Below, piece after piece: positions 33,007-42,685 of a stretch of DNA of 64,000 nt. Below the pieces are notes generated by a model. The model did no database searches. It was not told the origin of the DNA and saw only the letters and a program-made list of their open reading frames with translations. Position 1 is the first letter of the stretch. The number at the start of each line of letters is the position of its first letter. This stretch comes from Microbaculum marinum (GTDB lineage Bacteria > Pseudomonadota > Alphaproteobacteria > Rhizobiales > Tepidamorphaceae), in assembly GCF_042646165.1 (NCBI RefSeq), contig NZ_JBHRTC010000009.1, one strand, 5' to 3'. The position numbers and the translations under genes were made by a program.

Positions 33007-33711
33007 ATGACTGAACTAACGCGTCGCTTTTTTGTTGCCGGCGGCACCGCCGCCGCCGCTGCCGCACTCGCCGGCTGCCAGACCAACACCGCTCCGACAC
33101 CCGTCGCGGAGGCCGCTCCGAACGTGGCCGGCCCGGACTTCGCGATGATGTACGGGCCGATCAACACGGAGCCGTTCCCGGTGCCGGCGATCGACCCCTA
33201 TCACCTCGACCCGGCCTTCCGGCGCGAGCTGGTTGCCTATCCGACCTCGCAGCTTCCCGGGACCATCGTCATCGATCCGTATGCGCATTACCTCTATTCG
33301 GTCCGCGAGAACGGCATGGCGATGCGCTATGGCGTCGGCGTCGGGCGCGACGGCTTCAGCTGGTCGGGCGATGCCACCATCGAGGCGAAGCGAGAGTGGC
33401 CGGACTGGTATCCGCCGAAGGAGATGATCGCGCGCCAGCCGGAGCTCGAGGCGCAGCTCACCGACCTGCAGGGCGGCCGTGGCGTCGCAGGCGGCCCGAC
33501 GAACCCGCTGGGTGCCCGCGCGATGTACCTCTATCAGAACGGCAAGGACACGCTCTACCGCATCCACGGCACCTACGAGCCCTGGACGATCGGCAAGAGT
33601 GTCTCGTCGGGGTGCATTCGCATGGTCAACCAGGACGTCATGGACCTGTATCGCCGAACCCCCATCGGCACCAAGGTCGTGGTTCTGGAGTCCGGCGCCG
33701 GCATGGCATAG
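33007..33711 (+). CDS. L,D-transpeptidase (YkuD), probable Tat-exported lipoprotein
   Basis: This 234-residue protein starts with TRRFFVAGGT, a Tat-like motif, and has a lipobox LAGC at Cys24. The YkuD domain covers roughly residues 85-230. IHGTYEPWTIGKSVSSGCIRM carries His187 and the catalytic Cys203 in pieces of the standard HxxxxxxxxxG...SxGC[IV]R pattern. Such enzymes make 3-3 peptidoglycan cross-links or attach proteins to the wall. A second, larger L,D-transpeptidase lies at 59507. Confidence 0.92.
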   Translation: MTELTRRFFVAGGTAAAAAALAGCQTNTAPTPVAEAAPNVAGPDFAMMYGPINTEPFPVPAIDPYHLDPAFRRELVAYPTSQLPGTIVIDPYAHYLYSVRENGMAMRYGVGVGRDGFSWSGDATIEAKREWPDWYPPKEMIARQPELEAQLTDLQGGRGVAGGPTNPLGARAMYLYQNGKDTLYRIHGTYEPWTIGKSVSSGCIRMVNQDVMDLYRRTPIGTKVVVLESGAGMA

Positions 33712-33743
33712 CGCCGGTCGGCCTTTGCAGTGCGATTGGCCCG

Positions 33744-34781
33744 CTACTTTCCCAGAAGCGACATGGTGTGCCGCAGGCCGCGGTTCAGCCGCCTGACCGC
33801 GAGCAGGACGTTCATCAGCGAGACGACGTCCTGCCACGTGTCGGGGTCCCGTAGCTTGGGCAGAAGCTCGGCTTCGATCGACCGGTAGTAGGGTTCGAGC
33901 AACGGCAGGTCCTGCGGCTTGCCGGTCAGCAGCGCATCGCGGACCGCGTCCAGGTTCGCGGCAATCAGCGCGTCGATCTTCCTGAGCTCTCCGGCGGTAT
34001 CGCGTCCGATGCCGCTTTGCGCCGCGGCTTCGGCGGCGTCCACGATGTTCTCCACGTGGCCGCGCAGCACGGGGAGGATGGCGAGAGCGGTGCGCGCGTC
34101 GTCGCCGCCGCCGACAAGTGCGCTTTCCACATGCAATGCCGCGGCCAGGCGGTCGAAGTCCTCGTCAGATCGCCGCAACGTGGCGGCCTTTTCGTCGATC
34201 GCCGGGCTCCAGCGACACTCGATGATGCCCTGGAGCGCATCATGCACCATGTCGGCCAGAGCCTTCGTGTAGGTATCGATCGTCTCCATCACCGGACGGC
34301 GTGTCGGGATCCGCAGGATCAGGAAGCTCGTCGCGACCGCCAGCGCCGCCCCGATGGCGGTGTCGAGCAACCGGGCGAGGATCAGCGTCTGCGGGGCGTC
34401 GGAGAGTTCCAGAAGAAGGACGACGGATGCGGTGATCGCCATCACCATCAGCCGGTAGTTGGCGAACTTGAAGAAGACCACGCTCGGCACCGTGAGAATC
34501 AGCAGCGCCACAGTGGGGAACGCGACGAGCACGGCGAGCCAGTAGATGGCCAGTCCCGCGACAAGGCCGATCAGCGTGCCGACCGTCCTGTCGACCGACT
34601 TGGCGAGCGTCTCTCCGGTCGACCCCACCATCACGACGACCGCCGTCAGGATCACCCAGTACGGGCGGTCGAGAGCCACGATGTTCACGATGGCGATGGC
34701 AAGCAGGGCCGAAACCGCGGCCTGGATTGCAAGGCGCGTGCTCGGCCGGATGCGGAAGGCGCTTCCTGCAGCCGAACTCAT
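33744..34781 (-). CDS. FUSC family membrane protein, half 2 of a split exporter
   Basis: This 345-residue protein has about six membrane segments at the N-terminus (RLAIQAAVSALLAIAIVNIV, YWVILTAVVVMVGSTGETL, TVGTLIGLVAGLAIYWLAVL) with the FUSC-type R..GT.IG pattern, then a cytosolic helical domain. Full FUSC proteins (aromatic-acid or fusaric-acid efflux) usually join two such halves in about 650-700 residues. Here the two halves are separate genes overlapping by ATGA. Confidence 0.8.
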   Translation of the reverse strand: MSSAAGSAFRIRPSTRLAIQAAVSALLAIAIVNIVALDRPYWVILTAVVVMVGSTGETLAKSVDRTVGTLIGLVAGLAIYWLAVLVAFPTVALLILTVPSVVFFKFANYRLMVMAITASVVLLLELSDAPQTLILARLLDTAIGAALAVATSFLILRIPTRRPVMETIDTYTKALADMVHDALQGIIECRWSPAIDEKAATLRRSDEDFDRLAAALHVESALVGGGDDARTALAILPVLRGHVENIVDAAEAAAQSGIGRDTAGELRKIDALIAANLDAVRDALLTGKPQDLPLLEPYYRSIEAELLPKLRDPDTWQDVVSLMNVLLAVRRLNRGLRHTMSLLGK

Positions 34782-35920
34782 CGGCCGGCTCCTTCCCCGC
34801 GGGCCAGCGCCGCATCGAGATGTCCTGCCGTCTCCAGAAGGTGCGTCAGCGCTAGCTGCGCGTTGATCAACTGGAAAGGCAGGCGCGTCGACAGGTCGTC
34901 CGGGGCCTCGGCGGGATCGAGATCGCGGACGACGCAATCGGCGGCGTCGCCGATGCGCGCGAGGGCGTCCCGCGCCGAGGCGCGGTTATTGGCGTCCGGG
35001 CGGGCGAGGGCGGCGGCGACGGCGGCTTTGGCCCCGCTGCACGCCCGGACGGCGGGCGCTCGCGCCGTCGACTCGGTCGCGGCGACGGCGGAGAGGCTGT
35101 CGGCGGCGTTTTCCCAAACCCGCGCCAACGTCGCGGCGCAATGGATGATCCTCATGTGGCGGTCGATCCCGGCCGGATTGTACAGGTCGGCCTGCGCCCT
35201 GGCCGCGTTGGCGACGTAGAGGAGGTCGTCGATCCGCCGGACCGATGCGGTCACCGCGCCGGGGCTCTCCGTCAGGTCCGCGAGTTCGCCGGCCAGCGCT
35301 GCCCGTATCCTGCCTGCTGCCTTTTCGAATGCGCGCGTGAACGCCGTTCTCGGCAGGAACCAGAAGCCGATGGAGACGCAGGCGAACAAGGGCAGCATGC
35401 TGGCATGGATGACGCCCGGCGCCGCCACCGATGCGAGGATCTGGCTGATGATGAACGACAGCATCATCACCAGGCCCGCCATCGGCATCGGTTCCGGCCA
35501 GCGCCGCGCGTAGAAGCCTGCAAACGCTGCCACGACCATGAAGGTCTCCGAAAGCACCGGCTCATTGCCGATAGCCCCGCCGATCCCCGCCCCGATCGCG
35601 ATCGCCCCGCCAGCCGCGGCAATTTCCTTGAACGGATGTCGCTCCGCCGTCGGCTTCACGAAGAGCATCGACAGGCAGGTCAGGATGCCGGTGTAGATCG
35701 CTCCGAGATAGTTCGACGACGCCGTTGTCAGGACGGCGGACGCCGCGTAGCCGCCAAGTGCGGCGAGCGCAACGATCGCGCTGACGTAGACCGCATACCG
35801 CCAGTACGCGCCGTTGGCCGCCAGCCGCTCGAATTCACGCCGCGCCAGGTCGAGCCGGTGCAGCATTGCCGTGAGGCGGCTGGATACGTGATCTCGGTCG
35901 TCGCCGGTCGCCATTCCCAT
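34778..35920 (-). CDS. FUSC family membrane protein, half 1 of a split exporter
   Basis: This 380-residue protein has about six membrane spans (YAVYVSAIVALAALGGYAAS, YLGAIYTGILTCLSMLFV, AIGAGIGGAIG, FMVVAAFAGFYARRW, GLVMMLSFIISQILASV) followed by a cytoplasmic helical tail. HPFKEIAAAGGAIAIGAG is FUSC-like. Its stop overlaps the start of the second half, so the two should be made together and probably form one pump. ATG at 35920 or 35914 may be the start; neither has a strong ribosome site. Confidence 0.75.
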   Translation of the reverse strand: MGMATGDDRDHVSSRLTAMLHRLDLARREFERLAANGAYWRYAVYVSAIVALAALGGYAASAVLTTASSNYLGAIYTGILTCLSMLFVKPTAERHPFKEIAAAGGAIAIGAGIGGAIGNEPVLSETFMVVAAFAGFYARRWPEPMPMAGLVMMLSFIISQILASVAAPGVIHASMLPLFACVSIGFWFLPRTAFTRAFEKAAGRIRAALAGELADLTESPGAVTASVRRIDDLLYVANAARAQADLYNPAGIDRHMRIIHCAATLARVWENAADSLSAVAATESTARAPAVRACSGAKAAVAAALARPDANNRASARDALARIGDAADCVVRDLDPAEAPDDLSTRLPFQLINAQLALTHLLETAGHLDAALARGEGAGR

Positions 35921-36304
35921 CACCCGAATCGGGATCGGCCGGACTATAGCCGCCGCCGGGGGAACGCCAACGCACTTGCCGCAGACAGGTGCGCCGTGGT
36001 GGGTCCGCAAGGATTTGGACGCATCTGGCGTTGGCTAAGAAGACCGCCGGTAAGGGGTAGTCCAGTTGCCGGCCGGTCGAGTCGGCGAACGGATGTTGGC
36101 CTGGAGGTGCTTGGTAACGGATCCCGTTTCACTGGAATGGTACCGGTCTTGAAACCTCTTACGGGTTTGTGACATTTGCCTTAGTTCGCTGGCAATACAT
36201 ATTCATCTGCCTGTCACAAGTTTGAAAGGAGTCAATTCAATTGACTGGTACTTGCATTTGGTTGATTGTACTTGGAATTCCTGAATAACCATCCGGGGCC
36301 TGCG
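35921..36304. other. 384-bp divergent intergenic region upstream of the DUF1254 gene
   Basis: The first half is GC-rich and featureless. From about 36160 the sequence becomes AT-rich and contains the palindrome at 36231-36245, consistent with a regulated promoter for the DUF1254 gene. I see no gene or RNA. Confidence 0.5.
36231..36245. promoter_or_regulatory. Palindrome upstream of the DUF1254 gene
   Basis: GTCAATTCAATTGAC has perfect 7-bp arms around one base. It lies 60 bp upstream of the DUF1254 start in an AT-rich stretch and would suit a dimeric repressor such as a TetR or MarR protein. No regulator gene is adjacent. Confidence 0.5.
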
Positions 36305-37702
36305 ATGACGAATTCCTGTTCAGTTGCCCATGGAAGACTTCGCCGGCTGGCGATCGCCGGGATGGCTGGTCTCGCCGTCTTCGGCGTGCAGTTCGGCCCC
36401 GTCGGAAAGGCTTCCGCACAAGACGGTGCGCCGCCCTCCGGTGCCTCGGAGATATTCGCGACGACCTATGACTACGTCGCAAACTTCTATCCGCTCTGGT
36501 TCACCTACTATCAGTGGCTTTATTCCTCGGACAACCGTTTCGCAGGTCCCGAGAAGGTCACGCCGCTCTACCAGATCGTCGTCGCGATCAACGTCGATAC
36601 CATCTACGCGAGCTCCGTCATGGATCTCGCGAACCAGCCTGTCCTTGTGACCCTGCCGCCGACGAAGACGAGGTATTCGATCCTCTCGCTGGACCCGTTC
36701 GGGACCATCCTCGACATCGATATCGAACCCGAGGCTGGCACCTATGTCTTCGTCGGGCCGGGCTACGACGGGCCGGTGCCGATCGGGCTGAAGACCGTCG
36801 AGATGCCTCTCGACACCTCTTTCCTGATCATCCGGGCGGACAAGTATTCCGAAACCGGCCAGGACCTGACACGGCAGGCCGAGCGCTTTCGCAAGCGGCT
36901 GACCACCCAGACGCTCAGCGACTTCATGGCCGGCGAGACGCCGGAGCCCGCGCTGGTCCTGCCGGAGGCCGCATTCGCGATCCCCTTCAAGACGGTCGCC
37001 GACTTCATGGTCGCGTACATGCCGGTCGAGTTTCTCAAGCTCATGCAGAACGCCGTTCACGCGACCGACTACGACTACTCGGCCCACGAGCAGGCTCTGT
37101 CGGACAAGTTCGATTCCCTGTTTGGAACGGGATCGCCGAACCTCGCCGAGCGTCTCGAATTCGAGGCCGGCACGCGGGCGGCCCACAAGTCGATCGTCAA
37201 TCGCTACCTGAAAACCCGCGGCGCGACCAACTGGACCCACTTCACCAACATCGGCGACTGGGGTCCCCGGGTGATCGACCGGGCGGCCATTACGGAGTTC
37301 TGCCAGTACTGCAACGGCATCGGGACCGCCGCCTACTACCATGCCTTCTACGACAACCGCGGCCGAGCGCTCGACGGGTCGAAGAAGAAGGGCTACGTCC
37401 TGCGGATCCCGAAGAAGAAGCTTCCGGACGTGTCGCGGTTCTGGTCGCTGACCGCCTATACGCCCGACTCCGTCGAACTGGTCGACAACCCGGCCGACAA
37501 GTACGTGGTGGCCAGCTATACGCCGGGCCTGCAGTACAACGCCAACGGCTCGCTGACGCTCTATCTCGCGCAGACGAAGCCGTCCGGCGTGCCGAAGGCA
37601 AACTGGCTGCCCGTTTCGGAGGGCGAGTTCAACGTCATGCTGCGGCTCTATGGCCCGCAGGGCGACGTTTCCAATTACCTGCCGCCGGCCATCAGGAGAT
37701 AG
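36305..37702 (+). CDS. Exported DUF1254/DUF1214 protein
   Basis: This 465-residue protein has a signal peptide (RLAIAGMAGLAVFGVQFGPVGKASAQ). The N-terminal DUF1254 domain (YPLWFTYYQWLYSS, IVVAINVDTIYASSVMDLANQPVLV) and C-terminal DUF1214 domain (YVLRIPKKKLPDVSRFWSLTAYT, NGSLTLYLAQTKPSGVPKANWLP) are in their usual order. The biochemical role of this family is not established; some members are linked to lipid or envelope functions. A secreted beta-propeller gene follows by 218 bp. ATG at 36305 is chosen over TTG at 36266. Confidence 0.88.
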   Translation: MTNSCSVAHGRLRRLAIAGMAGLAVFGVQFGPVGKASAQDGAPPSGASEIFATTYDYVANFYPLWFTYYQWLYSSDNRFAGPEKVTPLYQIVVAINVDTIYASSVMDLANQPVLVTLPPTKTRYSILSLDPFGTILDIDIEPEAGTYVFVGPGYDGPVPIGLKTVEMPLDTSFLIIRADKYSETGQDLTRQAERFRKRLTTQTLSDFMAGETPEPALVLPEAAFAIPFKTVADFMVAYMPVEFLKLMQNAVHATDYDYSAHEQALSDKFDSLFGTGSPNLAERLEFEAGTRAAHKSIVNRYLKTRGATNWTHFTNIGDWGPRVIDRAAITEFCQYCNGIGTAAYYHAFYDNRGRALDGSKKKGYVLRIPKKKLPDVSRFWSLTAYTPDSVELVDNPADKYVVASYTPGLQYNANGSLTLYLAQTKPSGVPKANWLPVSEGEFNVMLRLYGPQGDVSNYLPPAIRR

Positions 37703-37920
37703 CGGCCTGAATTGAAATGCCGTTTGCGTGGTCCCGGACTCGCCGGAAGATCGCGGTTCGCCACTGTTTCATGTCGTGCTACCTTCAGCGAACCAACGGC
37801 TTGGTGAGGGGCATAGCCGGGCTGTGCGGACGGACGCGAAGGGAAGCGGCCTCGGCTCCGGTTCGACGGCTGCGCCAAGTGTTTGCGCCAATCGAATGTG
37901 AAACCGGGGAGGAGGTGACC

Positions 37921-40095
37921 ATGCGGTCCCGAACTGCCAGCAGTGGCTTGAGTTGCCTTGTTCCCGGCCGCAAGACGCTGGCGGTTGTCTGTCTTGCCGC
38001 GGCTTTCGCCGGCGCTTCCGCAGCGCCAGCACTCGCCAGGACGCTGCGCGGCACCGTCATGAGCGGAACGGACGGGGCGAGCCCGCTCGCTGGCTACGCG
38101 GTATCGGTGTTCGGCGCCTATCCGCACGATACGCGCCCCGAGTGGCTCTTCCTGGGTGGCGGCGAGAGCAACAAGTCCGGCAAGTATCGCGTGACCTACG
38201 AATTGCCGACCGGAACGCGCTACAGGAATGCGCCGGTTCTCTTCGTCCTCGCCCGGAAGAAGTCGGCCATGCTCGCGGCCGTTCTGCCGGCAGGCAAGGG
38301 CGGCGGCCGGGCAACGCTCAACGAACTGACGACGGTCGCCGCGGGAACAGCCGAGGCTCAGTTCATTGTCGAAGGCGTGACGAGTTTCGGGCTCCCCGAA
38401 GGACCGAAAGTGCTCGGCAACAAGTACGGCGTCATCAACGCCGCGATGATGGCCGGCAATCTGGCCAACCCGAGAACCGGCGCGATCGGCGCCATGCTTG
38501 CAGAAATCCCGAACGGGCCGGACAAGGACAGCTACAAGGCGTTCCTCTCGATGGCGAACGCAGTTGGGGCCTGCGTCCAGTCGAACAGGCGGTGCAAAAA
38601 GCTGTTCGATGCCACGACGCCCCCTGGAGGTTCGGCACCGGTGTCGGTGCTACAGGCGATCGCCAATATCGCCAGGTACCCGTCCTATCCGGGCTACGAG
38701 ACCAATTCCCCGGCGGACCCGCTCTACGTCCTCTCGAAGAAGGGCAGCGTCTATGCCGGGGCACTGACGACGCGCCCGACCAACTGGCTGCTCTACCTGA
38801 AGGTCACGGGCGGCAACTACGAGAAGCAGAACGCCAGCAACGCGATGAGCGGTCCGGGCAACATTGCCATCAGCCCGAAGGGGGTCGTTTGGGTAAACGA
38901 CAACTTCATCCCGGAAAAGCCTCTTGTACCGGCCTGCGCGGGTGAGCGTCTGCTCAAGTTCAGCCCGTCCGCGACGCTTGAGGACATCTACTTCGGCGGC
39001 GGCCTCAGCGGCGCGGGATACGGCATCCTCATGGCGCCGGACAACAAGATCTGGGTCAGCAATTTCGGCTTCGAGGCGGTCGCCTGTGCCGAAGACAAGA
39101 GCACGGCCGCAGACCACAAGAGCTTTTCCGTGTTCAAGCCCTCCGGCAAGGCGGTCTCGCCGGACAAGGGCTACCGGAACGGCTATGTCTACTGGCCGCA
39201 GGGGATGGCGACGGATGCCGACGGCAATGTGTGGATGGCAAATTGCCGGAACGATTCGGCGACGCTGATCGTCGGCGGCGATCACACCAACGCTATCAAC
39301 ACGCGGCTGAAGGGTGGTGTCGACGTGTTCCCCTATCCCGGTGATGCGGTTCCGCCCGGCACGGAAGACCCCGCACTGGTCAAGCCTTTCGGTCTCGCCC
39401 TCGACAACCGCAACAGGGCCTGGGTGGTCGGCAACATCGCCGAAACATTGTCGGTGATCGATACCGACGGCACCCTGATCAGGACGATCGAGAACCCAAC
39501 CATTGGTGACAAGCTGCTCAAGCGCCCGATGGGCAATGCCGCAGACAGCATGGGCAACATCTGGGTCGCCAACTCCGACAAGATCAATGTCCCCTGTCCG
39601 CCGCCGATCGAGAACATAGCCGACGGCGACGATCCGTCGGTGGCGATGTTCGACCCGGACACGTTCGAAGGAACGGTCTATCGCGGCGGCGGGCTTACGT
39701 TGCCGTGGGGCATCATCGTCGACGGATCGGATACCGTCTGGGTCTTCAATTTCGGCGCCGAGTTCGATCCGCCCTATATCGGCAACGAGGTTCTTCCCGA
39801 CACGCCGATCTCCCGCTTCTGCGGTGCCAGTGCGCAGAAGTGCCCGCAAAGCAGAACCAAAGGCGTCCTTTCGACCGGCGACCCCATTTCGCCGGAGACG
39901 GGCTACACCAGCGACGTGTTCGAGAGAATCACGGCGGGAAAGGTTGATCGCTCGGGCAACATCTTCGTGACGACCAACTTCAAGAAGATCGTGGATCCGG
40001 CCGTCAGTCCGGGCGGCAATTCGATCATCGTGGTGGTCGGCGCGGCGACCCCGGTAAAGACGCCGCTGATCGGCACGCCGCGGCACTTCGACTGA
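37921..40095 (+). CDS. Secreted beta-propeller protein (NHL/Vgb-like)
   Basis: This 724-residue exported protein has signal peptide TLAVVCLAAAFAGASAAPALA. A beta-sandwich of carboxypeptidase-regulatory type follows at about residues 40-110 (LRGTVMSGTDGASPLAGYAVSV). The rest carries repeats such as GNIAISPKGVVWVNDN, DADGNVWMANCR, NRNRAWVVGNIAETLSVIDTDG, MGNIWVANSDKI, SDTVWVFNFG and RSGNIFVTTNF, the blade pattern of NHL or virginiamycin-lyase-like propellers. Several Cys pairs suggest disulfides. Function is unknown. GGGGAGGAGGTGACC gives a strong ribosome site at 37921. Confidence 0.75.
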   Translation: MRSRTASSGLSCLVPGRKTLAVVCLAAAFAGASAAPALARTLRGTVMSGTDGASPLAGYAVSVFGAYPHDTRPEWLFLGGGESNKSGKYRVTYELPTGTRYRNAPVLFVLARKKSAMLAAVLPAGKGGGRATLNELTTVAAGTAEAQFIVEGVTSFGLPEGPKVLGNKYGVINAAMMAGNLANPRTGAIGAMLAEIPNGPDKDSYKAFLSMANAVGACVQSNRRCKKLFDATTPPGGSAPVSVLQAIANIARYPSYPGYETNSPADPLYVLSKKGSVYAGALTTRPTNWLLYLKVTGGNYEKQNASNAMSGPGNIAISPKGVVWVNDNFIPEKPLVPACAGERLLKFSPSATLEDIYFGGGLSGAGYGILMAPDNKIWVSNFGFEAVACAEDKSTAADHKSFSVFKPSGKAVSPDKGYRNGYVYWPQGMATDADGNVWMANCRNDSATLIVGGDHTNAINTRLKGGVDVFPYPGDAVPPGTEDPALVKPFGLALDNRNRAWVVGNIAETLSVIDTDGTLIRTIENPTIGDKLLKRPMGNAADSMGNIWVANSDKINVPCPPPIENIADGDDPSVAMFDPDTFEGTVYRGGGLTLPWGIIVDGSDTVWVFNFGAEFDPPYIGNEVLPDTPISRFCGASAQKCPQSRTKGVLSTGDPISPETGYTSDVFERITAGKVDRSGNIFVTTNFKKIVDPAVSPGGNSIIVVVGAATPVKTPLIGTPRHFD

Positions 40096-40331
40096 CCACA
40101 TCCGATCATTCGGGTGGCGGCAAGTCCTCTCCATCGTCTGCGCGGGCGGAACAGGGCGATCATGAACGGGGAAATCCCGACTGATTGATCGGGGTCGACG
40201 CTGACTCAGCGCCGGGCCCGAACGTGATCGGCCGCTCCGGGTTTGAGAAAGCCTGCGGGATTCAGCCCCAAACCCCTCGTGCCGCGGCGTTTGGGCTTCC
40301 CGGAATCGTGCGATTCTGGTACCCCTCGGCC

Positions 40332-42599
40332 ATGTCAGCACAAACGCCCCCGCCGCCGCCCGAAGGCGGCATCGAGCCGATCGACCTGCGCCAGGCGCTC
40401 GAGGAGCGCTACCTGTCCTATGCGCTGTCGACGATCACCCATCGCGCGCTGCCGGACGTGCGCGACGGGCTGAAGCCGGTGCATCGGCGGCTGCTCTACG
40501 CGATGCGGCTCCTCAAGCTCGATCCCGATGCCGGGTTCAAGAAATGCGCCCGCGTCGTCGGCGACGTGATGGGCAAGTTCCACCCGCACGGCGACCAGGC
40601 GATCTACGACGCCATGGTACGCCTCGCCCAGGACTTCTCGGTGCGCTATCCGCTCGTCGAGGGGCAGGGTAACTTCGGCAACATCGACGGCGATAACGCC
40701 GCGGCGATGCGCTACACCGAGGCCCGTCTGACCCGCGTCGCGCAGCTGCTGCTCGACGGCATCGACGAGGATGCCGTCGACTTCCGCGAGACCTATGACG
40801 GCGAGGAGAAGGAGCCGGTGGTCCTGCCGGGCGCCTTCCCGAACCTGCTCGCCAACGGCTCGTCGGGGATCGCCGTCGGCATGGCGACGAGCATCCCGCC
40901 ACACAACGCCGCCGAACTGTGCGATGCCGCCTTGCATCTCATCAAATATCCCAATGCGTCGGTCGAAACCCTCGCGAAGATGGTCAGGGGGCCGGACTTC
41001 CCGACCGGTGGGGTGCTGGTCGAACCGCACGACTCGATCGTCGAGAGCTACCGGACCGGGCGCGGCTCGTTCCGGCTGCGGGCCCGCTGGGAAACCGAGG
41101 ACCAGGGCCGGGGGACGTGGGTGGCCGTCGTCACCGAGATTCCCTACCAGGTGCAGAAGGGCAAGCTGATCGAGAAGATCGCCGAACTGCTGACCGCGCG
41201 CCGCCTGCCGCTGCTCGCCGACATCCGCGACGAGTCGGCCGACGACGTCCGCATCGTGCTCGAGCCGAAGAGCCGCAGCGTCGATCCGGCGCTGCTGATG
41301 GAATCGCTCTTCAAGCTGACCGACCTGGAAAGCCGGGTGTCGCTCAACATGAACGTGCTGAGCCGGGGCCGGGTGCCGATCGTGCTCGGCCTGTCGGATG
41401 TCCTGCGCGAGTGGCTCGACCATCGCCGCGAGGTGCTGGTGCGGCGCTCCAACCACCGGCTGGCGAAGATCGCCCACCGCCTCGAGGTGCTCGGCGGTTA
41501 TCTGGTCGCCTACCTGAACCTCGACGAGGTGATCCGCATCATCCGCGAGGAGGACGAGCCGAAGGCCGAACTGATGCGCACGTTCTCGCTGACCGACGTG
41601 CAGGCCGAGGCGATTCTCAACATGCGCCTGCGCTCGCTGCGCAAGCTCGAGGAAATGGAGATCCGCACCGAGCACGAGACGCTGTCTGCGGAGCAGGCCG
41701 AGTTGCAGGCGCTCGTCGCCGACGAGACCGCCCAGTGGGGAAAGGTCGGGGCCGAGATCAGGGCGATCCGCAAGGAGTTCGGCCCGGACACGCCGCTCGG
41801 CCGCCGTCATACCGACATCGCCGACGCCTCCGACCTGCCCAGCGCCGATGCGCTGGACGAGCTCAAGGAAGCCCTGATCGAGAAGGAGCCGGTGACCGTC
41901 ATCCTGTCCGAAAAGGGTTGGATCCGCGCGCTGAAGGGACACCAGGCGGACACCTCGGCGCTCACCTTCAAGAGCGGCGACCGGCTGAAGTTCGCCATCC
42001 ATGCCCAGACCACCGACAGGATCCTGCTGTTTGCGACCGACGGCCGGTTCTTCACGCTGGGCGCCGACAAGCTGCCGGGCGGGCGCGGTCATGGCGAGCC
42101 GGTTCGGCTGATGGTCGATATGGCCGAGACGCACGACATCGTCGCAGCCTTCGTCCACGATGCCTCCCGCAAGCTGCTGGTGGCGACCACCGAGGGGCGT
42201 GGCTTCGTGGTGCCGGAATCCGACATCGTCGCTAACACCCGCAAGGGCAGGCAGGTCCTGAACGTCAGTCCGCCGCAGGAGGCAAGCCTGTGCGTGCCTG
42301 CCGCCGGCGACACCGTCGCGGTGATCGGCGAGAACCGGAAGCTGCTTGTCTTCCCGTTGACGGAAATACCGGAAATGACTCGCGGAAAGGGCGTCCGCCT
42401 GCAGCGCTATAAGGACGGCGGCCTCGCCGACGCGAAGGTGTTCACGCTTGCCGAAGGTCTGAGCTGGATCGATTCCTCCGGCCGCACCTGGACGGTCAGG
42501 GAGCTCGACGAATGGCGCGGCGCCCGCGCCCAGGCCGGCCGCCTGCCGCCGAAGGGCTTCCCGAAGACCAACCGGTTCGGAAAGGACGGGCTGGACTAG
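40332..42599 (+). CDS. parC: DNA topoisomerase IV subunit A
   Basis: This 755-residue type IIA topoisomerase subunit decatenates chromosomes with ParE. It has the N-terminal YLSYALSTITHRALPDVRDGLKPVHRR, the winged-helix DNA-binding part and the active-site Tyr128 in AAAMRYTEARLT. A long coiled coil carries the GyrA-box-free C-terminal propeller of ParC. The start is chosen from the normal ParC N-terminus. It ends the conserved housekeeping run here. Confidence 0.94.
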   Translation: MSAQTPPPPPEGGIEPIDLRQALEERYLSYALSTITHRALPDVRDGLKPVHRRLLYAMRLLKLDPDAGFKKCARVVGDVMGKFHPHGDQAIYDAMVRLAQDFSVRYPLVEGQGNFGNIDGDNAAAMRYTEARLTRVAQLLLDGIDEDAVDFRETYDGEEKEPVVLPGAFPNLLANGSSGIAVGMATSIPPHNAAELCDAALHLIKYPNASVETLAKMVRGPDFPTGGVLVEPHDSIVESYRTGRGSFRLRARWETEDQGRGTWVAVVTEIPYQVQKGKLIEKIAELLTARRLPLLADIRDESADDVRIVLEPKSRSVDPALLMESLFKLTDLESRVSLNMNVLSRGRVPIVLGLSDVLREWLDHRREVLVRRSNHRLAKIAHRLEVLGGYLVAYLNLDEVIRIIREEDEPKAELMRTFSLTDVQAEAILNMRLRSLRKLEEMEIRTEHETLSAEQAELQALVADETAQWGKVGAEIRAIRKEFGPDTPLGRRHTDIADASDLPSADALDELKEALIEKEPVTVILSEKGWIRALKGHQADTSALTFKSGDRLKFAIHAQTTDRILLFATDGRFFTLGADKLPGGRGHGEPVRLMVDMAETHDIVAAFVHDASRKLLVATTEGRGFVVPESDIVANTRKGRQVLNVSPPQEASLCVPAAGDTVAVIGENRKLLVFPLTEIPEMTRGKGVRLQRYKDGGLADAKVFTLAEGLSWIDSSGRTWTVRELDEWRGARAQAGRLPPKGFPKTNRFGKDGLD

Positions 42600-42685
42600 G
42601 GTTCGCCGAGCCTCGGCGCCACCACTACCGTCCGGAACAATTCGGCCGCTTGCGGGTTCAACCTCGGGCAACCGAGGGTACCACC

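Noticed and set aside
40335..42671. 778-codon minus-strand frame antisense to parC
   Set aside because: Fully covered by the parC coding sequence; no recognisable domains.
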